Source: Scortum barcoo
Lineage: Eukaryota > Chordata > Actinopteri > Centrarchiformes > Terapontidae
Direction: 5' to 3'
DNA length: 64,000 bases
Assembly: GCA_023238725.1 (NCBI GenBank)
Contig: CM041551.1
Location: 1,640,104-1,704,103 of the forward strand
This document shows, piece after piece, positions 24,781-35,679 of the stretch (the first letter of the stretch is position 1; every line of letters starts with the position of its first letter). Under the pieces are notes generated by a model. It made no database searches. It worked only from the letters and a program-made list of their open reading frames with translations, and was not told the DNA's origin. Made by a program: the position numbers and the translations under genes.

Positions 24781-26785
24781 TTTTTGTGATGATGATCTCC
24801 GGCTGTATGTCTTGGACACTCCGGGTAAAGAGAGGGGCTGAGCTGTCAACCGATTACCACCTGGTGGTGAGTTGGCTCTGCTGGCAGAGGAGGAAGTTGG
24901 ACAGACCTGGCAGACCCAAACGTATTGTGAGGGTCTGTTGGGAACGCGTCTGGCCGAGCCCTCTGTCAGGGAGGTCTTCAACTCCCACCTCCGGAAGAGC
25001 TTCTCACAGATTCCGAGGAAGACTGGGGAGGACATTGAGTCCGAGTGGACTATGTTCTCTGCCTCCATTGTCGACGCGGCAGTTCGAAGTTGTGGGACGT
25101 GCCTGTCGTGGTGGCAATCCCGAACCCGGTGGTGGACACCGGAAGTAAGGGATGCCGTCAGGCTGAAGAAGGAGTCCTGCATCGGACCATGTTGGCCTTG
25201 GCTGTGGGACTCCTGACGCAGCTTGACAGGTACCGGCAGGCCAAGCAAGCCGCAGCCCGGATGGTCCTGGAGGCAAAAACTTCGGGTCTGGGAGGAGTTC
25301 GGTGAGGCCATGGAGGAGGACTATCGGTCGGCCTCGAAGAGATTCTGGCAAACCGTCCGGCGCCTCAGAAGGGGGAAGCAGTACTCTGCCAACACTGTTT
25401 ACAGTGCGGGTGGGGAGGTGTTGACCTCAACTGAGGACATTGTCGGACGGTGGAAGAAATACTTTGAGGATCTCCTCAATCCCACCGACTTGCCTTCCAG
25501 TGAGGAAGCAGAGGCTGGGGACTCTGAGGTGGACTCGTCCATCACCCAAGCCGAAGTCACTGAGGTAGTTCGCAAGCTCCTCGGTGGCAAGGGCACCCTT
25601 GCAGGGTGCTGGAGGGTTTATGGGAGTTTGCCCAACCAGTCCACATGTGCTTTGTGGATCTGGAGAAGGCATTCGACCGTGTCCCTCGTGGTATTCTGTG
25701 GGGAGTGCTCCTCGTGAGTATGGGGTCCGGGGGCCTTTGCTAAGGGCTGTTCGGTCTCTGTACGACCGGAGCAGGAGCTTGGTTCGCATTGCCGGCAGTA
25801 AGTCAGACCTGTTCCCAGTAAATGTTGGACTCCGGCAGGGCTGCCCTTTGTCACCGGTCCTGTTCATAATCTTTATGGACAGGATTTCTAGGCGTAGCCA
25901 GGGGCCGGAGGGAGTCCGGTTTGGGAACCACAGGATTTCATCTCTGCTTTTTGCAGATGATGTTGTCCTGTTGGCTTCATTCAAGCCAGGACCTTCAGCA
26001 TGTGCTGCTGGAGCGGTTTGCAGCCGAGTGTGAAGCGGCTGGGATGAGAATCAGCACCTCCAAATCCGAGGCCATGGTTCTCGACCGGAAAAGGGTGGCG
26101 TGCCCTCTCCGGGTGGGTGGAGAAGTCCTGCCTCAAGTGGAGGAGTTCAGGTATCTCGGGGTCTTGTTCACGAAGTGAGGGAAAGATGGAGCGTGAGATT
26201 GATAGGCGGATTGGTGCAGCGTCCGCAGTTATGCGGTCGGTGTACCAGACCATCGTGGTGAAGAAGGAGCTGAGTCGAAAGGCTTACGAAGCTCTCGATT
26301 TACCGGTCAATCTACGCTTCCCACCCTCACCTACGGTCATGAACTTTGGGTAATGACCGAAAGGACAAGATCAGCCGGATACAAGTAGCGGCCGAAATGA
26401 GTTTCCTCCGCAGGGGTGGCTGGGCGCCTCCTTAGAGATAGGGTGAGAAGCTCGGTCACTCGGGAGGAGCTCGGAGTAGAGCCGCTGCTCCTTCGCATCG
26501 AGAGGAGTCAGCTGAGGTGGCTTGGGCATCTGTTTCGGATGCCCCCTGGACGCCTCCCTAGGGAGGTGTTCCAGGCATGTCCCACCGGGAGGAGGCCCCG
26601 GGGAAGACCCAGGACACGCTGGAGAGACTATGTCTCTCGGCTGGCCTGGGAACGCCTCTGGGATCCCCCCGGAAGAGCTGGAGGAAGTGTCTGGGGTGAG
26701 GGAAGTCTGGGCATCTCTGCTCAGACCTGCTGCCTCCGCGACCCGGTCCCGGACCAAGCGGATGAAGATGGATGGATGGATGGGT
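24780..26785 (+). mobile_element. RTE-clade (Rex3-like) LINE, 5'-truncated and internally deleted
   Basis: Begins in the C-terminal part of the endonuclease (STDYHLVVSW) and runs through the linker (EEDYRSASKRFWQTVRRLR, GGEVLTSTEDIVGRWKKYFE) to the reverse transcriptase. After KLLGGKG near 25,590 it jumps almost directly to the FVDLEKAFDRVPRG block (about 25,655), so the early RT motifs are deleted. RT continues with LRQGCPLSPVLFIIFMDRIS, the catalytic LLFADDVVLL (about 25,945-25,975), RIGAASAVMRSVYQT and LRWLGHLFRMPPGRLPREVF. The 3' end is a GATG/GGAT repeat (26,762-26,783), as usual for Rex3/RTE elements. Several frameshifts; not active. Confidence 0.88.
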
Positions 26786-26789
26786 TTCT

Positions 26790-27065
26790 CAGACTGTTTT
26801 AGCTTAACAACAGAGAAAGTGAAACTAATAACCATCACAATATTATTTACTTTATTATCATACAAACATATAATTTATAGTGTCTTCCATTCATTTAAGT
26901 TCAATATAATATATTAATCTCATTCAGATAGAGATCATAATCATGATGTACCACACGATTGTGTCATCACAGTTATGATAGCATAACCATGTATTGTACC
27001 AACAACATCACACAGACAGTCAAAATCTACATATATAATATCCTTCCAGCCCCCCATCCAGACTG
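26790..27065. other. Spacer between two LINEs
   Basis: AT-rich, about 275 bp, nothing recognisable. Confidence 0.4.
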
Positions 27066-30000
27066 AGATATTCAGATTCAGATTCAGATTCAGATTTCCT
27101 TTATTAGTCCCACAGCGGGGAAATTTGGCACAGCGTAACAGCAGCGAAGACACATAGTGGGAAATAGTCAATAAGAGTTTAAGACATGAAATAAAATAAA
27201 ATAAAATGAAATAAAAGGTAAAATTATCCAAGATAAATAATTATAACTATGACTGTAAGTAAACCTGTACATAGTACAGAGGGAGTGTGCCTGAGAGTAT
27301 ACATATGAGAAATATATATAATATACTCAGGGAGTGCAAAAAACAGTGAAATTGTGTTATTGTTTATTGTTCATTGTCCATTGTCCATTGCAGATTAGCG
27401 GGCATTTTGTTTGTTGTGTAGTCTGACAGCAGCAGGCAGGAAGGACCTGCGGTACCTCTCCTTCACACAGCGTGGATGGAGCAGCCGCTCACTGAAGGAG
27501 CTGCCCAGAGCTGTCAGAGTGTCCTGTAGAGGGTGGGACGTGTTGGCTAACAGGGATGACAGCTTAGCCATCATCCTCCTGTTTCCCATCCACCTCCACT
27601 GAGTCCAGGGGGCATCCCAGGACAGAGCTGGCCCTCCTCACCAGTCTGTCCATTCTCCTCCTGTCCCTGTCCGTGATGCTGCTGGCCCAGCAGACTATCC
27701 CATAAAAGATGGCTGATGCCACCACAGAGTCATAGAAGGTCCTGAGGAGTGGTCCCTGCACTCCAAAAGACCTCAGCCTCCTGAGCAGGAACAGTCTGCT
27801 GTTGCCCTTCTTGACAAGGGCATTAGTGTGTTGTCCGACCAGTCCAGATTGTCATTAAAGGTAGGTGAACACCCAGGTACTTGTAGGACTTCACAGTGTC
27901 GATGTGTCCGTTCCCTGGATGCTCACCGGTGCAGGCGGAGAGTGGCTACGCCTGCGGAAATCCACCACCAGCTCCTTGGTTTTACCAGCGCGTTGATCTG
28001 GAGGTTGTTCCGCAGGCACCAGTCCGCAAAGTCCTTGAATAAGTCCTCTGTACTCTCTGTCGTCCCCATCTCTGTGATGAGGCCAACAACAGCAGAGTCA
28101 TCAGAGAACTTCTGGAGATGACAGGATGGAGTGTGTATTGTATGAAAAGTCTGCAGTGTAGAGGGTGAACAGGAAAGGAGCCAGAACAGTTCCCTGTGGA
28201 GCTCTGGTGCTGCAGAGAAGCCGATCCGACTCAAAGCCCTGCACCCTCACAAACTGTGGTCTGTGTGTGAGGTAGTCCAAAATCCATGTAGTGAGGTGAT
28301 GATCCACCCCAGCTAGCTGCAGCTTGTCCCCCAGCAGCCTGGGCTGGATGGTGTTGAATGCACTGGAGAAATCAAAGAACATGATCCTCACAGTGCTTCC
28401 AGCCTTCTCCAGGTGAGTGAGGGAGGTGTGAAGGAGGTAGATGACGGCATCATCCACCCCGATGTCAGGCTGGTAGGCGAACTGCAGCGGGTCCATGAAG
28501 GAGCTCACCAGCGGGCGCAGATGGGCGAGGACCAGTCTCTCCAGCGTCTTCATCAGATGAGACGTCAGAGCTACCGGCCTGTAGCTGTTGAGCTCCTTGG
28601 GGTGCGGTGTCTTTGGCACTGGGACGATGCAGGACGTCTTCCAGAGTTGTGGCACTCTCCCCAGCTTCAGGCTCAGGTTGAACGTGTACCCAAAAATCCC
28701 ACACAGCTGGTCTGCGCAGGACTTCAGGAGCCTGGAGCTGATGCCATCCGGACCTGCTGCTTTCCTGGCCCTGTTCTTCTTCAGGGCATTCCTCACCTGG
28801 TGTGAATGTGAGGAGCAGGCTGGAGCAGGGAGGTGTTGATGGGGGGGAGGTGCACAGGACAGAAGTGTGAAATGGAAGTGTCAGGTAGGTGTGAACTGAG
28901 GGTTGTGAGAGGGGGGGAGTGGGGGGAGGGGGGGGGAGGGGGCACAGGAGGAGCCGTGAACAGGGGGCAAAGACTGTGATGGGGGTTGCAGCAGAGGAGA
29001 CTTGGGCCGGGGGAGGGGCGGATGCCTGATCAAATCTGTTGAAGAATAAGTTCAGGTCATTTGCCCACCCCTGGTCTCCCACAGGCTGGGACTTTGGCTC
29101 CTTGAAGCCCGAGATGGTCTTAAGTCCCTTCCAGACACCACAGATGTTGTTCTGCTGCAAGCTGGTGCTCCATCTTCCTCCTGTAGCAGTCTCTTCCCCT
29201 TCCTGATCATCCTCCTCAGCTCCCTCTGCACAGACTTCAGCTCCTCTTTATTTCCAGACACAAAAGCTCTCCTCTTCTCCTTCAGGAGAGCCTTAATGTC
29301 CGGGGTAATCCAGGGCTTGCTGTTGGAGAAGCTCCGTATACAGTCCTGGTGGGTACGGTGTTCTCCACACAAAAGTTTATGTAGTCCGTCAGGCAGTGGG
29401 TGAGACTGTCGATGTCCTCCCCATGGGCGTCACTGAAAACATCCCATAGTGTTGTGTTGAAACAGTCTTTCAGGGCCTCCTCGGCTTCTTCAGACCATTT
29501 CTTCACAGTGCGGGTGACAGCAGGCTGCCTGTGCACAAGAGTCTTATACACAGGCAGGAGGTGCACGAGGTTGTGGTTCAGGCTCGGCCCAGGGGGAGGA
29601 AGAGGGAGTGAGTATGTGATATGCCTCCTTGGTGTTGGCATAAAACAGGTAGGTCCAGTGTTTTATTGTCTCTGGTGTGGCATGTGACATACTGGGTGAA
29701 TTTGGGCAGAGAGGAGGATGGAGAGGCATGATTGAAGTCTCCAGAGATGAGGAGGAGGGCATCAGGGTGCTGTGTCTGCAGCCTGCTCACTGCTGAGAGC
29801 AGGACATCACAGGCTGCATCGGCGTTAGCAGAGGGGGGGACGTACACTACCACCACAAGGGCATGAGTGAACTCCCTCGGCAGGTAGTAAGGCCTCATGC
29901 TGACGGCCAACAGTTCAATGTCCTTGCAGCAGTGCTGCTCCTTGACAGTGATGTGCCCAGGGTTACACCATCTATCATTAACAAACACTGCCAGCCCTCC

Positions 30001-30610
30001 TCCTCCTTTCCTCTTACCGCTCTCCTTGCTTCTGTCCGCCCGTAGGAGAGTGAAACCGTCCAGTTCAGCAGCCGTGTCCGGAGTTAGTGCAGTCAGCCAC
30101 GTCTCAGTGAACAGCAGGAGGCTGCACTCCCGATACTCCCGCTGATGCCGGGTCAGCGCCGCTAACTCGTCCATCTTATTGGGGAGAGATCTTACATTCC
30201 CCATGATGATGGAGGGGAGGACGGGCCGGTACCGTCTCCTCCTGGCGCGGCGCTCGACCCCAGGCGCAAGCGTCCCCGTCTCCTCCTCTTCAGCTTGCGA
30301 TGGGGAACATCGGGTGTCGCTCCTCAGGCAGCACCGCCAACGCTCCTCAGGGCGGTAACAGCTGCTGATCCCTGCTGTAAACAATGGAGCCGTGGCTCCG
30401 CGTGAGGTCTCCGGACACGGTGACAAAAAGTGCAAAAACCAGTAGAGCCACCAGTACAAACTCTACCAGTCTAGTGTGCATGGTGAAAAGAAAAATTTAA
30501 AACACACACTAGAACAAAAAGTAAGAAGAATAGAAGTATAAAAAGTAAAGAAAGCTCAACGGTGAGCAGGAGCTGCTGTTACAGGCTGCCACTACATGTG
30601 CAGCGCCAGA
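27066..30610 (-). mobile_element. L2/CR1-group (possibly Rex1/Babar) LINE, nearly full length, frameshifted
   Basis: Minus strand, about 3.5 kb. The 5' part (30,459-29,580) encodes an apurinic-type endonuclease: IIMGNVRSLPNKMDELAAL, FTETWLT, VYVPPSANAD and LLISGDFNHA. The RT part (28,796-28,090) has KKNRARKAAGPDGISSRLL, LNSYRPVALTSHLMKTLERL, FDFSSAFNTIQ (motif A), APQGTVLAPFLFTLYTADF and a KFSDDSAVVG catalytic box (near 28,110). The C-terminal region (27,761-27,395) has DRLVRRASSVLGCPLD and SERLLHPRCVKERYRRSF. The 3' UTR ends GTGGGACTAATAAAGGAAAT and then a (GAATCT)n tail at 27,067-27,095. Frameshifts split the polyprotein into several frames. Confidence 0.87.
28905..28942 (+). repeat. G-rich low-complexity tract inside the LINE
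   Basis: Four or more runs of 4-9 G separated by A or AGT; capable of forming a G-quadruplex on the plus strand. Lies in the region between endonuclease and RT of the minus-strand LINE. Confidence 0.75.
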
Positions 30611-30614
30611 GAAA

Positions 30615-32290
30615 AAAAAAAAAAACAACCTCACATTCCAAATGTGATTATAAACACGTATTGATTTCCAATGTGACTGCATAGAACTTCCCATGTCTCT
30701 CCATGGGGACAGAGAGTCAGGGAGAGCTGTCTCTTTTGCCTTCACAAAATACTGAATCAATGTGTCACAATCCAGGCAATAGCTTCAATATTCTTCCCTG
30801 CTCTGTTTCCAATTTGGTGCTCAATTGGAGACATCATTCTTCAGTTGTCTTCACAGGGAGTGGTTGTCAGTGGAGACGCCGGTGGACTATGGAGGCATTG
30901 TTGCTCTGGGTACTGAAGCATGGTGTAGTGATGTTGTCCTCACAGATTTTCCTGCATTCAATGTCATCACACAACAATTGATTTCTACCATTGAGATTTG
31001 TAATAATTATACACCTGTACGACCTTCCATCTGATCATACAGATTTACTTATCGTTTAAATGTTTGATGCTGACTGTCCAAGTAAGTTGCTACACTGACT
31101 GAATCTTAACAATGGATTAAACTACTATGATCAACATCTTTTACATGTTACACACAGTGTTAAACCCAAAGTGAATTCATCCGAGTCAACTTAACTCAAT
31201 AAAAAAAAAGAAAAAGATTGGAAAAAATGCTCGACTAACAACATGATTTACCATAAAAAAGGGCAAAACACAAATGAACAGAAGAGTTCAAATCAGCAGA
31301 CAGTAATTGTGTAAAAAGTAAAAAAAATAATTACATGGTTTTGAGATCAGCCATCGAACAGAAATGTTGGTAATACTGTACTTAAAGTGGTGCTCATAAG
31401 TCATTATATGGGATAATAAGCACATAATGATAATCAGTAGAATAAGATACAATAAACACAATGAGGAAAAATGGAAGAAGCTGAATAGCTTGTGGGGAAG
31501 CTGTTTAGTCAATGGCATGATATTAAAACTGATATTGTAGCCTAATTCTCTGATGTGGCTGATAATGTTCTCCCTGATGTGTGATGAAAGTTGATCTCTG
31601 CTTCTAATGCTTTTATAATCTGCTAGTAAGACATCACACTGCACTTAAAATTAAAACAGCTTATAATGCCACTTTACAAAGTCTCTCAGAGGAAACCCTC
31701 ATTGTCCCACAGTACCATATATCATAAGTGACTACTGATGGTAAGGCAGCAGGTATTGGAAAATAAAAATGTTAACTTGACAGTCAGTTAATATGCATCA
31801 CATCAGCAGCACTTCTGAGAGTGTGCTGACTATGCAAAGGCAATGTGGGCAGAAAAAAGTAGGCGGGTTGTGATCATTAGGTCTATTTTGTGTGGTTTCC
31901 ACCCACTAAAATAATATATTTTACAATAAATCTGCCCCTCCTCTTCTCTGAGTAATACTCTTTAAATTGACAGTGGCACTGTGCTTTTATAATATTTCTA
32001 AATGACAATAAAAAAGGGGCTACTTTTAGGATGGTTGGGCAAGTTCTTGGCTCTGTTTGGGCAACATTTGTCAGTCAGATCTGGCAACAATGTATGCAGC
32101 AGTAACTAATCACACATGATACTGCAGAGGATATTCTTTATTTTCTTATTATCGACTAACTACATAGACAGAGCCAAACCAACAATGAATGTTTCCTAAT
32201 AAGAAGCACTGTGTGTGTATCCACAGCCTGATCTCACTTACTCCCGTGTGTGGTCTGCTGCACTGTCCTCCTGCCTGAAAAGAACTGTGG
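30615..32290. other. Intergenic sequence upstream of the LINE
   Basis: About 1.7 kb, AT-rich, no gene or classified repeat recognised. Confidence 0.4.
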
Positions 32291-32299
32291 TTCAAGTCA

Positions 32300-32385
32300 A
32301 GTCAAGGCAATTTGATTTATATAGCTCAAAATCACAAAGCACAGTTCTCCCTTAAAGGGTTTTACTATCTGTATATGACAACCTT
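32300..32385 (-). repeat. Dispersed fish repeat, 3' end in inverted orientation
   Basis: Reads GGCAATTTGATTTATATAGC then TCAAAATCACAAAG and CCCTTAAAGGGTTTTACTAT. It is the diverged reverse complement of the 3' end of the repeat at 35,368-35,672. Class not determined. Confidence 0.6.
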
Positions 32386-32389
32386 TTTC

Positions 32390-34265
32390 ACTCACTGCAT
32401 CTTAAACCTGCACTCGTTTTGTTTTTTGCCCCCACCAGGGTCAGCAGAACAAGCAGTCAAACAGAATACATTCTCTCCATTTTAAAATAATACTGCAAAA
32501 TGGTAGGCAAAGCATTTCCTATTATACATTCAGTGGACACAGAGCAACATTATCAAAGAATATGACAATTTAATAGTGCCAGTGAACACAATAACCTGTA
32601 CAGCTGCCTCCATCTCATCCAAACTGGTCACCAGTTTTATGGGCATTTTTCTGTCTCCATTTTGTTGGCTCCGGCACAGGCAGATGACCACCCCATTCTT
32701 AAAGGTCAGATTGGCCCAGTTGTTTATCTAACCGTTGAATAAATATGAGATATGGGTGCTGATTCAGAGGTCTGGAAGCAGACTTCCTGTAATCACCTGG
32801 TAACTTCTCTGATTTGTTTGGGACCTGTTCCAGGGAAGGAAACCACTGCACAAGAACATGAAATATGTGTTAATCCACCACTCAAAATAGTCCATCATAT
32901 ATGAAGTATTTCCTTCATGAAGCATGTTTAAAACTAGTGTCCAGCTGTTTTAAGAAATTACTGAGCCTTTAAAAATGAAACCACATATTTGTAAGCCATT
33001 TTCAAAGATTCATTTTTGAAGTAGGAACCGATGGGCTTGGGGTCAGATATTACTCAGAGACAGACAAATAGATTTTTGGTTGGGATATTTTATATGTTCC
33101 AGTAGAATGATCTAGAAAGACAGATAACATGAAAGGAAGCATATATTTATTCCAACTAGCTCATCTCATCAGACGTTCACCTGAAAACACAGAATACCCA
33201 GCCTTTAGTTACATCACTTATTTTCCAGTGTACGGCAGTTGGTGATGTATGTGCTTGCAAGTGGGCCGCAGCGTATCATACTCCTCCTGTCTCTCGTTTT
33301 ATTTGTTTGCCAGTCGATCTGAATACTGAACAGTCGGGGGTAGTGGAGGAAAAATGAGGTAGGGTGAGTCGGGGCTGTGGGGCATTGGAATTTTGAGACA
33401 TTTCTCAAAATTTTAGCCAATTTTTGTAATTCTCAAGTCTCTCATTTTCAAAGGTTCCTCCACTCCCCTTTCAAGTCTGTGACAGGCAGAGAAGCCCGAG
33501 CTCTAAGGCTTAGAGAGTAATAAAATCACCCACCCACCCACCTACCACCCACCTCACCCACCTCGCCCGACTTCTGCCCTCACAAACTGATGTGGGGCCC
33601 ATTCACACAATATTGGCACAGCTGCAGCACCCAGAATGCCTTATGATTATGAAGATGAGGGGAAACAGAGAGCTGCAAGCTGTCTGCTGTCTCCTGGGGC
33701 CCATCAACACCAACCCCCACCGCCCTACCCCCCACTCCTCTCTTTCTCTATCTCTTCTCTCTCTCTAATGTGCAGATGACTCACAGACTCACCTGATGCA
33801 CATTTGATTTTTCTACCAATCAGTATATTTTTCACCCAGCTCTATGTTGTTTCGCATGTATGACATGACCTGTCCTATTAATAAACACTGGCGCTGTATG
33901 GACAACCACTTACACAAGAAACAGAAAGAGAGGGTTGTCTGGCATTTTCAGACCCAACTTGTCTGTACCTCAAAGAAACTTGATGCAGAGAACAAGTGAG
34001 TGAAGCAAGGATAGATAAAGCGAGCTGGTGACAATTAATCCATGGTTAATCATGTTCTAAATAACAAGTTATCAAATGTGAGATGATCTGATCAAGTTGT
34101 TGATTCTTCGGAGTTGATTATCTGTCGATACAGAGTCCAATCTAATACTTACATACAACACATATTTAACAACAAATTCACAAGTTACTTGATCTAAATG
34201 TTTCAAGCGCTTTCTCAACTTTGTTTTTTTTCCTCTTTTATTTTGCAACATGTGCACTACCCAAG
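32390..34265. other. Intergenic sequence
   Basis: No gene recognised. A CACC-rich low-complexity stretch is at about 33,518-33,570 and a pyrimidine-rich stretch at 33,715-33,765. Confidence 0.4.
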
Positions 34266-34269
34266 AAGA

Positions 34270-34320
34270 ACAGATTGTTCTTTATCATATTGTATGACAA
34301 CATGATAAAGAACAATCTGT
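34270..34320. repeat. Perfect 19-bp inverted repeat (hairpin)
   Basis: Arms ACAGATTGTTCTTTATCAT (34270-34288) and its exact reverse complement (34302-34320) around a 13-nt spacer. No T-run follows. The stem is too short for a typical pre-miRNA. Confidence 0.95.
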
Positions 34321-34324
34321 CCAC

Positions 34325-35365
34325 GTCAAACTGTTGATGGACAGCACTTTTTCACCACAATCAACAAACACAGAGAATATCTATAGCTGTGTTTACCCCA
34401 CCGACCATTGTTACTGAGGGGCTCTCTATTCACCACCAGGTCTAGAATCCGTAGGACAGGGGAGGTGTCTGTTTCTTAATTAACAACCAGATGTGGAGAA
34501 CATGTCTTTCTTTAAGGTCTTCCACCTTATGATCAGATGCCACCCATATTATGATCAACATCTTTTGTCACATCACAGCAGTTCATATTCCACCAAACAG
34601 CACCATCAACAAAACCCCAGGAGAGCTGTATCAACTGACTGAGATCTCACAGGGATTTAACAACACCAACCTAAGCAAAGTGCTTCTGAGATATCACTAA
34701 CACGTCAGCTGTCCCACACATAATGGTAACACACTCAACCATTTTCACACCCTTTTGAGGAGTGGATATCAAGCCCTCATTCATTCCTCTTTAGACAAAT
34801 CAGATCCCATCTAGGTTCTGCTTCTGCCCGCCTAAAGGCAGAGACCACCAATGATGTGGAACATCCAGGTGTAGTCTGACTAATCAGACTCTGCCCCACA
34901 TCACTGCTTTACCACTATGCAGTGGGATGTGTTTTCCTGTACATGGCGATTGATTTAAAATAATAGCAACACCAAAATAAAAGCAACACCAAAAACAAAC
35001 AAGCTTTGCACTCTTTGCACATGTAAAGTTTAGTGTGCTCAAAAACACGATAAATAGAAATTCAGTGTTTATTCAGTGTTTCATTACTTCACTTTATACC
35101 TGCATACATCACTGTATCTGTAAATACTTCATTTACTTTACTTTCACCTTTACTAAACACTTGCCTACCACAGTGTCATATTTCTTGTTATATATATTAT
35201 TCCTAAATTTTCACTATTTTGCACTATTTAATGTCACATCTTTGATTCTCTTATGTACATGTATGATTTTCTTTTTACACATATTGCTTGAGCATTGCTT
35301 GATGAAGACAGAGAATAGAAATCTCATTGCTAAAGACCAATTCACCTTACCTGTAACTGTGTGTT
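34325..35365. other. Intergenic sequence
   Basis: No gene recognised. From about 34,950 to 35,365 the AT-rich sequence with TTTGCACTATTT-like stretches resembles LINE 3' UTRs, but no coding remnant is attached. Confidence 0.35.
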
Positions 35366-35367
35366 CA

Positions 35368-35672
35368 CCTTAACCTCACACATGGACTAAACCCATGAAC
35401 TGAGGGTGTATAATTCTCTATATGATTGATGATGATGTTCTCTGTACATGTGGCATCTCTATTGCACGTCTGTCTGTCCCAGGGAGAGGGATCCTTCATC
35501 TGTGACTCTTCCTCAGCTTTCTTCTTTTTCCCATAAAGGGTTTTTTGAAGTTTTTCCTGACTTCGGTTCGAGGGTCTAAGGACAGAGGGTGTCACAACTG
35601 TACAGATTGTAAAGCCCTCCGAGGCAAACAATGTTTGTGATTTTGGGCTTTAAATAAATAAATTTGAATTTT
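35368..35672 (+). repeat. Dispersed fish repeat with (TTGAATT)-like tail
   Basis: Contains GGGTTTTTTGAAGTTTTTCC, GAGGGTCTAAGGACAGAGGG, TGTACAGATTGTAAAGCCCT, GGGCTTTAAATAAATAAATT and then TGAATTTTGAATTT. This block is common in percomorph genomes and has a SINE/LINE-like 3' tail; I could not assign the class. The inverted relative is at 32,300-32,385. Confidence 0.65.
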
Positions 35673-35679
35673 GAATTTG

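Noticed and set aside
24625..25984. Long minus-strand frames of 228 and 185 codons
   Set aside because: Shadows of the plus-strand Rex3-like LINE, where endonuclease and RT motifs are found.
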